Source: JBBRYK01 sp038237665 (GTDB taxonomy: Bacteria > Actinomycetota > Thermoleophilia > Gaiellales > Gaiellaceae). From it: a DNA stretch of 64,000 bases. The DNA lies in the NCBI GenBank assembly GCA_038237665.1, contig JBBRYK010000003.1:11966-75965 (forward strand), written 5' to 3'. The notes under the pieces were generated by a model. The model was given only the letters and a program-made list of their open reading frames with translations. It was not told the origin of the DNA and ran no database searches. A program made the translations under genes and the position numbers. This document shows, piece by piece, positions 59,015 to 64,000 of this stretch (its first letter is position 1; every line of letters begins with the position of its first letter).

Positions 59015-59817
59015 GGTTCGCCTTTACCGAGGAACAGGAGCAACTGCGGCGCGAGGCGCGGTCGTTGCTCGAGGGACGCGAGCCGACCTGGCAGGAGCTC
59101 GCAGACCTCGGCTGGCTCGGCGTTTCGGTGCCGGAGGAACAGGGGGGCGCCGGCCTGGGGTTCGTCGAGGAGGCCGTGCTGGTCGAGGAGCTCGGGCGCG
59201 CTCTCTATCCGGGCCCGTACTTCGCGACCGTGACGCTGGCGCTCCCGGCCCTGCCGCCGGAAGGACGGGCGCAGGTCATGCGCGGCGAGCGGACGTTCAC
59301 GCTCGCGCTCGACGGGCAACCGGCTCCCGATCGCGACCGGGTCGACGAGGAGACGACGCTCGAGGACGAGGACCTCCGCGGCAGGATCCGGACGCGGGCG
59401 TTCGCCGCTCTGGCGGCCGAGGCGGTGGGAATCGCGCAAAAGGCGCTCGAGCTCGCGATCGAGCACGCCAAGACGCGCGAGCAGTTCGGCAAGCCGATCG
59501 GCATCTACCAGGCGGTCTCGCACCCGCTCGCGGACACCTACCGCGAGACCGAACTGGCACGCTCGCTCGCCTACTGGGCCGCGTGGTGTGTGGCCGAGGG
59601 CGACGAGGACGCCGAAATCGCGGCTGCAGCGGCCAAGGCCTACGCGGCGGAGACGGCGGTCGCCGCCTGCGAGCGTGCGATCCAGATCCACGGCGGCATC
59701 GGCTTCACCTGGGAGCACCCGCTGCAGCGCTACTACAAGCGCGCGCAGTGGATCGAGTCGTTCGGCGGCTACCCCGCGGCGCAGCGCGCCGAGGTCGCCG
59801 ACCGCCTGTTGGCTTGA
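59011..59817 (+). CDS. Short acyl-CoA dehydrogenase subunit (partner of the preceding ACAD)
   Basis: A 268-residue ACAD, about 100 residues shorter than usual. It keeps the N-terminal helices (FAFTEEQEQLRREARSLLEG) and C-terminal helical domain (IQIHGGIGFTWEHPLQRYYK, AQWIESFGG), but the middle beta-domain is collapsed to about 50 residues (LALDGQPAPDRDRVDEE) with no flavin loop of TEP/TEAGSGSD type. It cannot bind FAD alone and must pair with the neighbouring subunit. ATGA overlap upstream and TTGA overlap downstream mark tight coupling. Confidence 0.88.
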   Translation: MRFAFTEEQEQLRREARSLLEGREPTWQELADLGWLGVSVPEEQGGAGLGFVEEAVLVEELGRALYPGPYFATVTLALPALPPEGRAQVMRGERTFTLALDGQPAPDRDRVDEETTLEDEDLRGRIRTRAFAALAAEAVGIAQKALELAIEHAKTREQFGKPIGIYQAVSHPLADTYRETELARSLAYWAAWCVAEGDEDAEIAAAAAKAYAAETAVAACERAIQIHGGIGFTWEHPLQRYYKRAQWIESFGGYPAAQRAEVADRLLA

Positions 59818-60605
59818 GCTCGGTCCTGATCACGGGCGCGTCGACCGGGATCGGGGCGGCGTGCGCGAAGCGGATGGCAGCGCGGGGCTGGGATGTCTAC
59901 GCGGGCGTCCGCAAGGCCGGAGACGCGCCCGAGGGGACGCAGGAGGTGCTCCTGGATGTGACCGACGGGGAAGCGATTCGCGCGGCCACGGAGCGGATCG
60001 ACCGGCTCGACGGCCTCGTCAACAACGCCGGCATCGCCATCGCCGCTCCGCTCGAGTACCTGCCGCTGGACGAACTGCGCCGGCAGCTGGAGGTCAACGT
60101 CGTCGGCCAGCTCGCCGTGACACAGGCGTTCCTGCCCGCGGTCAGGCGCGCGAAGGGGCGCATCGTCTTCGTCGGCTCGATCGCGGGCAAGAGCGCGCTT
60201 CCGTTTCTCGGCGCCTACGCGGTCTCGAAGTTCGCGCTCGAGGCGCTGACCGACTCGCTGCGCGTGGAGGTCGGGCCGGACGGGATCCAGGTCGCGATCG
60301 TCGAACCGGGCACGATCGCGACGCCGATCTGGACGAAGCCGCAGCCGGTCGCGGATCAGCTGCCGCCGGAGGCGGCCGAGCGCTATGGGCGGCGGATGGA
60401 GCGATTCCGCGCCGTTGCCGCGGCTCGCTCCGCCCGGGCCGCGCCGGCCGAGTCGGTGGCCGAGGCGATCGAGCACGCGCTCACTGCGACACGTCCGAAG
60501 ACCCGCTATCTCGTCGGCCGCGACGCCAAGCTGCGGGCCGGCCTGGAGCGCCTGCCCGACCGGGTGCGCGACCGCGCCGTCACCAAAGCGTTGCTCGGAG
60601 GCTGA
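59814..60605 (+). CDS. SDR-family oxidoreductase
   Basis: A 263-residue classical SDR: VLITGASTGIGAACAKRMAA (NAD(P) motif), GLVNNAGIAIAAPLEYLPLD (NNAG), VFVGSIAGKSALPFLGAYAV and SKFALEALTDSLRVEV (Ser-Tyr-Lys triad). It resembles retinol/steroid dehydrogenase-like SDRs. TTG start at 59814 overlaps the stop of the short ACAD. It likely acts on a lipid alcohol or 3-hydroxyacyl intermediate in the same pathway. Confidence 0.9.
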   Translation: MSSVLITGASTGIGAACAKRMAARGWDVYAGVRKAGDAPEGTQEVLLDVTDGEAIRAATERIDRLDGLVNNAGIAIAAPLEYLPLDELRRQLEVNVVGQLAVTQAFLPAVRRAKGRIVFVGSIAGKSALPFLGAYAVSKFALEALTDSLRVEVGPDGIQVAIVEPGTIATPIWTKPQPVADQLPPEAAERYGRRMERFRAVAAARSARAAPAESVAEAIEHALTATRPKTRYLVGRDAKLRAGLERLPDRVRDRAVTKALLGG

Positions 60606-60626
60606 GACACTCGTAAAGTCAGGCCC

Positions 60627-62228
60627 ATGAAGGGCCAGATGATGGACTACCAGCTGACGCTGCCGACACTGCTGCGGCGCGCCGAGACGTTCTTCCCGCA
60701 GAAGCAGATCGTCACCCGGCTTCCGAACCGGAGCTTTCATCGCTACACGTTCCGCGATGCGTGCCGCCGGGCGCGGCAGCTCGCCGTCGCCCTGCAGAAG
60801 CTCGGCGTCGAGCCTGGCGATCGTGTCGCCACGCTGGCCTGGAACCACTACCAGCACCACGAGTGCTACCTGGGCATCCCGTGCGGAGGGTTCGTGCTGC
60901 ACACGCTGAACCTCCGCCTGCATCCGGGCGACCTTGCGTACATCGCGACCCATGCGGGCGACAAGGCGGTGATCGTCGACAGGAGCCTTGTCCCCCTGCT
61001 CGAGCAGTTCAAGGACGAGACCCCGATCGAGCACGTGTTCGTGGTCGAGGACTCGTACGAGGATCTCCTCGCCACGGCCGACCCGGACGACTGGCGCGAC
61101 CCCGAGCTGGACGAGAACGACGCCGCGGCGATGTGCTACACGAGCGGTACGACCGGCCGACCGAAGGGAGTCGTCTACTCCCACCGCTCGACGGTTCTGC
61201 ATACGTTCGGCGTCTGCTCCGGGGCGCCGCTCGGCCTGCCGCTGTCTGAGGCCGACACGTTCCTGCCGGTCGTGCCGATGTTCCACGCGAACGCGTGGGG
61301 CTACCCGTACCTGGCCACCATGCTGGGATCGAACCTCGTCTATCCGGGCCCGCACCTCGACGGCACCAGCCTGCTCGAGGCCTTCGAGCAGGAGCGGGTG
61401 ACCTGGACGGCCGGCGTGCCGACGATCTGGCTCGGGATCCTCGCGAACCTGGAGGCTGAGCCGGGGAAGTACGACCTCTCCGCTCTCAAGGGCATGCTCT
61501 GCGGCGGCTCGGCACCGCCGCGCGCGATGATCGATGCGTACAAGCGTCACGGCCTGGCGGTCGTCCACGGCTGGGGCATGACCGAGACCTCGCCGGTGGC
61601 GTCCGTTTCCGACCTGCCCGGCGAGCTGAAGAACGCCGAGTGGCCCGAACAGCTCGACTACATCTCGCTCCAGGGCATCCCGTTGCCGTTCGTCGAGGTG
61701 CGTGCACGCGGCGAGGACGGGAGAGACGTGCCCTGGGACGACGAGACGATGGGCGAGCTCGAGATCCGAGGGCCGTGGGTGGCATCGTCCTACTACGACA
61801 CCCCCGAGCAGGCCGACCGGTGGACGGAGGACGGCTGGTTCAAGACCGGCGACATCGTCACCATGCACCCGAGCGGCTTCATCCACATCCAGGATCGGTC
61901 GAAGGACGTGGTCAAGTCGGGCGGCGAGTGGATCTCGTCGGTCGAGCTCGAGAACGCCTTGATGGGGCATCCGTGCGTCGCGGAGGCAGCGGTGATCGGG
62001 ATCCCGCACGAGAAGTGGTCGGAGCGGCCGATGGGCGTGGTCGTGCTCCGCCCGGGCCAGACCGCGACCGCGGAAGAGCTGCGTGAGTTCCTGGCGCCGA
62101 GCTTCGCCAAGTGGTGGCTGCCGGACACGTTCGAGTTCGTCGACGAGATTCCCAAGACGGCGGTCGGGAAGTTCCGCAAGACCGCGCTGCGGGAGATGTT
62201 CATCCGCGAGGGAGCTTCGACCTCCTGA
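60627..62228 (+). CDS. Long-chain fatty-acyl-CoA synthetase
   Basis: A 533-residue adenylate-forming enzyme. The P-loop is CYTSGTTGRPKGVVYSH, A5 region HGWGMTETSPVAS, A7/A8 region WFKTGDIVTMHPSGFIHIQD, RSKDVVKSGGEWISSVELE and the C-terminal catalytic Lys in PKTAVGKFRKTALR. It activates fatty or other carboxylic acids with CoA and ATP. ATG 60627 is 21 bp after the SDR stop. Its TGA overlaps the CTG start of the next ACAD. It supplies substrate for the neighbouring dehydrogenases. Confidence 0.94.
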   Translation: MKGQMMDYQLTLPTLLRRAETFFPQKQIVTRLPNRSFHRYTFRDACRRARQLAVALQKLGVEPGDRVATLAWNHYQHHECYLGIPCGGFVLHTLNLRLHPGDLAYIATHAGDKAVIVDRSLVPLLEQFKDETPIEHVFVVEDSYEDLLATADPDDWRDPELDENDAAAMCYTSGTTGRPKGVVYSHRSTVLHTFGVCSGAPLGLPLSEADTFLPVVPMFHANAWGYPYLATMLGSNLVYPGPHLDGTSLLEAFEQERVTWTAGVPTIWLGILANLEAEPGKYDLSALKGMLCGGSAPPRAMIDAYKRHGLAVVHGWGMTETSPVASVSDLPGELKNAEWPEQLDYISLQGIPLPFVEVRARGEDGRDVPWDDETMGELEIRGPWVASSYYDTPEQADRWTEDGWFKTGDIVTMHPSGFIHIQDRSKDVVKSGGEWISSVELENALMGHPCVAEAAVIGIPHEKWSERPMGVVVLRPGQTATAEELREFLAPSFAKWWLPDTFEFVDEIPKTAVGKFRKTALREMFIREGASTS

Positions 62229-63373
62229 GCACCGCGGTCTTTGCCGAGACGGCCGAGCATGGGCTCCTCCGCGAGTCGGTTCGCCCGCTGGCCGCCTCGT
62301 ACGGGCACGCGTACTACGTCGAGCGCTCGCGCGCCCGCGGTCAGATGAACGAGTTGTGGCGCGAGCTCGGCGAGCATGGGTTCCTCGGGGTCAACCTTCC
62401 GGAGGAGCACGGCGGCGGCGGTGCGGGCATGAGCGAGCTGGCGATCGTGGCCGAGGAGTGCGCCCGCGCCGGATGTCCGGTTCTGTTGCTGGCGGTCTCG
62501 CCGACGATCTGCGGCTCGATCATCGCCCGGCACGGGACGGCGGACCAGAAGCAAGAGTGGCTGCCGGCGATTGCGTCGGGCGAGCTGACGATGGCGTTCG
62601 CGATCACGGAGCCGGACGCCGGTTCGAACTCCCATCGGTTGTCAACCATGGCAACAAAGGATGGCAACGAGTGGCTCCTGAACGGGACGAAGCAGTTCAT
62701 CTCCGGGATCGACGAGTCGCAGGCCGTGCTGGTGGTGGCACGGACCGGGGAGGAGGGGCGGCTCGGCCTCTTCGTCGTCGACACGGACGCACCGGGCTTC
62801 TCGAAGCAGGAGATCCCGGTCGAGATCGTCGCCCCGGAGAAGCAGTACACGCTCTTCTTCGACGACGTGCGCTTAGGGGAGGACCGGCTGGTCGGCGAGG
62901 CGGGCGAAGGGCTTAAGGCCGCGTTCGCCGGGCTGAACCCGGAGCGGATCATGGGCGCCGCGACCGTGAACGGGATCGCGCTCTATGCGCTCGAGAAGGC
63001 CGCCGGCTACGCGCGGGACCGCGAGGTCTGGGACGTCCCGATCGGGTCGCACCAGGGGGTCGCGCATCCGCTGGCGAAGGCGAAGATCGAGGTCGAGCTC
63101 GCGCGCCTGATGACGCAGAAGGCCGCCGCGCTCTACGACGCGGGAGAGGATGCGGGCGAGGCTTCCAACATGGCCAAGTACGCGGCCGCGGAGGCGTCGC
63201 TCGGCGCGCTGGACACGGCGATCCAGACCCACGGCGGCATGGGCCTGACGTCGGAAACCGGTCTGGCCGACCTGTGGTTCGCGGCGCGGCTCGTCCGCAC
63301 GGCTCCGGTCAGCCGCGAGATGATCCTGAACTACGTCGCGCAGCACTCGCTCGGGCTGCCGCGGTCGTACTAG
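62225..63373 (+). CDS. Acyl-CoA dehydrogenase
   Basis: A 382-residue ACAD with STAVFAETAEHGLLRESVRP, PEEHGGGGAGMSELAIVAEE, the flavin region MAFAITEPDAGSNSHRLSTM, and IQTHGGMGLTSETGLADLWF in the C-terminal domain. Instead of YEGTNE it ends RTAPVSREMILNYVAQHSLG, so no catalytic Glu sits at the standard place. Family start lies at a CTG (62225) that forms CTGA with the synthetase stop; the first ATG is far inside the protein. It is coupled to the synthetase and probably acts in the same degradation route. Confidence 0.9.
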   Translation: MSTAVFAETAEHGLLRESVRPLAASYGHAYYVERSRARGQMNELWRELGEHGFLGVNLPEEHGGGGAGMSELAIVAEECARAGCPVLLLAVSPTICGSIIARHGTADQKQEWLPAIASGELTMAFAITEPDAGSNSHRLSTMATKDGNEWLLNGTKQFISGIDESQAVLVVARTGEEGRLGLFVVDTDAPGFSKQEIPVEIVAPEKQYTLFFDDVRLGEDRLVGEAGEGLKAAFAGLNPERIMGAATVNGIALYALEKAAGYARDREVWDVPIGSHQGVAHPLAKAKIEVELARLMTQKAAALYDAGEDAGEASNMAKYAAAEASLGALDTAIQTHGGMGLTSETGLADLWFAARLVRTAPVSREMILNYVAQHSLGLPRSY

Positions 63374-63432
63374 GTTCGTATCCGGGCGTCATCCGGCCCG
63401 GCGGAATTTCACATCAGGCACGCCGACCCGGA

Positions 63433-63591
63433 TCAGGCCTCTGCGGCGGCCGCGCGAAGGGCAGCGACGTACTCGCTTGCCGTCCTGGGCCGGCGGATGG
63501 GATCCTTCTCGAGCGCGCGAAGCACGGCGAGGCCCACGGCAGGAGGGACACCGGCCTTTTCCGTTAGATCGGGCGGCTCCTCGCTCAGATG
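63433..63591 (-). pseudogene. C-terminal remnant of a Ser/Thr protein kinase
   Basis: On the minus strand the last codons read EEPPDLTEKAGVPPAVGLAV then LRALEKDPIRRPRTASEYVA and ALRAAAAEA before a stop at 63433. This is the typical end of a bacterial PASTA-less protein kinase catalytic domain (subdomain XI, with DPxxRP). Upstream, codons up to 63684 (TLSLDNRALELTWSKRHIG) have no kinase similarity, and no other kinase subdomain is in the window. So only the last ~50 residues survive: a truncated gene remnant, possibly left by a deletion or insertion. An ATG-started ORF up to 63684 exists but probably has no function. Confidence 0.6.
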
Positions 63592-63729
63592 GGGGAGGCC
63601 GATGTGCCTTTTGCTCCATGTCAGTTCCAAAGCCCTGTTGTCCAGGGAAAGCGTGAACGGGAAAATGTCAGGTATGAACCGCAACCCCTGTGGCGGGTAT
63701 CTGGAGCTCGACCTTTGCCAGGAGCCTGG

Positions 63730-63990
63730 TCAAGGGCCAGGGGACGTGGCGAACTCGTGCTCGACCTCGTCGACCAGCTGTTCGTGTAAGTCGAGCAGGC
63801 GGCGGAGGAAGTCAGCGACGAGTAGCAGGTACTTGGCACGGTGAGGCAGGTCTCTCGCGGCTCGCTCCGAGTCATCGAGGCGCTTCCGGAGCTCGGCGAT
63901 GTCGTCGCGCAGCGTCGCCAGGCTCTCCCGCGTGACGTCTTCGCCGACGAGGTCGCAGATGAGCAGGCGGAGGAGCGCCTCGCTCTTCAC
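63730..63990 (-). CDS. Coiled-coil hypothetical protein (may extend past window edge)
   Basis: At least 86 residues: a start-side helix MKSEALLRLLICDLVGEDVT, then REDIAELRKRLDDSERAAR-like coiled coil and a Leu-rich end FLRRLLDLHEQLVDEVEHEF. GTG at 63990 could be the start, but the frame stays open to the window edge (63991-64000), so the real N-terminus may lie outside. Acidic and soluble. No family recognised. It lies beside a kinase remnant, in a region of weak coding density. Confidence 0.45.
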   Translation of the reverse strand: MKSEALLRLLICDLVGEDVTRESLATLRDDIAELRKRLDDSERAARDLPHRAKYLLLVADFLRRLLDLHEQLVDEVEHEFATSPGP

Positions 63991-64000
63991 CGGCGTAACC

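Noticed and set aside
59769..62009. 746-residue minus-strand open frame opposite the SDR and acyl-CoA synthetase
   Set aside because: Arg/Asp-rich shadow frame; plus strand carries complete SDR and AMP-binding motifs.
1..64000. tRNA, rRNA, riboswitch or transposase genes
   Set aside because: No cloverleaf-like tRNA arms, rRNA stretches or transposase domains were recognised by reading; a tRNAscan or Rfam search would be needed to exclude small cases.

Overview
The window is high-GC, gene-dense chromosomal DNA, very probably from an actinobacterium. GTG, TTG and apparently CTG starts are common, and NTGA stop/start overlaps are frequent. The gene content (many acyl-CoA dehydrogenases, Lhr helicase, a Nei-type glycosylase, collagen-like exported protein, CGNR regulator, Cys-rich exported proteins) resembles the class Thermoleophilia (Gaiellales/Solirubrobacterales). 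That placement is inference from gene content; no rRNA or tRNA gene was seen.

Layout. 1-4755: the start of mscL, an acyl-CoA dehydrogenase, a glutaredoxin, a phytoene-desaturase-like oxidoreductase, an HhH-GPD protein and a secreted protein. 4828-8010: a large class III cyclase/AAA/TPR protein. 7997-11509 (minus strand): the most interesting region. It holds a phospholipase A2-like Cys-rich exported protein, a MauE-thioredoxin-thioredoxin membrane protein, a 101-residue peptide with a helical leader, and a methyltransferase carrying the hallmarks of borosin alpha-N-methyltransferases. The last two look like an actinobacterial split-borosin RiPP system. 11606-23256: Lhr helicase, Nei glycosylase, a ParA-FtsZ gene pair with overlapping reading frames, a gamma-glutamyltransferase-like enzyme and a GNAT protein.

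23208-32390: a LON-domain protein, hisC, an MFS exporter, meaB, ilvA, an alpha/beta hydrolase, an MBL-rhodanese protein and two CtaG-type proteins. MeaB and threonine dehydratase fit a propionate/methylmalonyl-CoA theme. 32391-42977: a 12-bp tandem repeat, an acyl-CoA dehydrogenase, a frameshifted leucyl aminopeptidase, a CGNR regulator facing an ABC exporter (permease plus double ATPase), an Fsr-like MFS protein, an SCP2 protein and an APH-like kinase. 42979-49182: both halves of an acyl-CoA carboxylase, separated by an MFS gene, an enoyl-CoA hydratase, small genes and a collagen-like exported protein.

49183-52106: a 168-bp imperfect palindrome, a lipoprotein, a FemAB-like protein and a GT2 glycosyltransferase. 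52242-63373: a lipid or sterol-type catabolic block (FabG/SDR, two MaoC-like hydratase subunits, thioesterase, FMN alpha-hydroxyacid oxidase, AidB-like ACAD, MDR reductase, a coupled long/short ACAD pair, SDR, acyl-CoA synthetase, ACAD). The last ~600 bp hold a kinase remnant and a coiled-coil ORF that may continue beyond the window.
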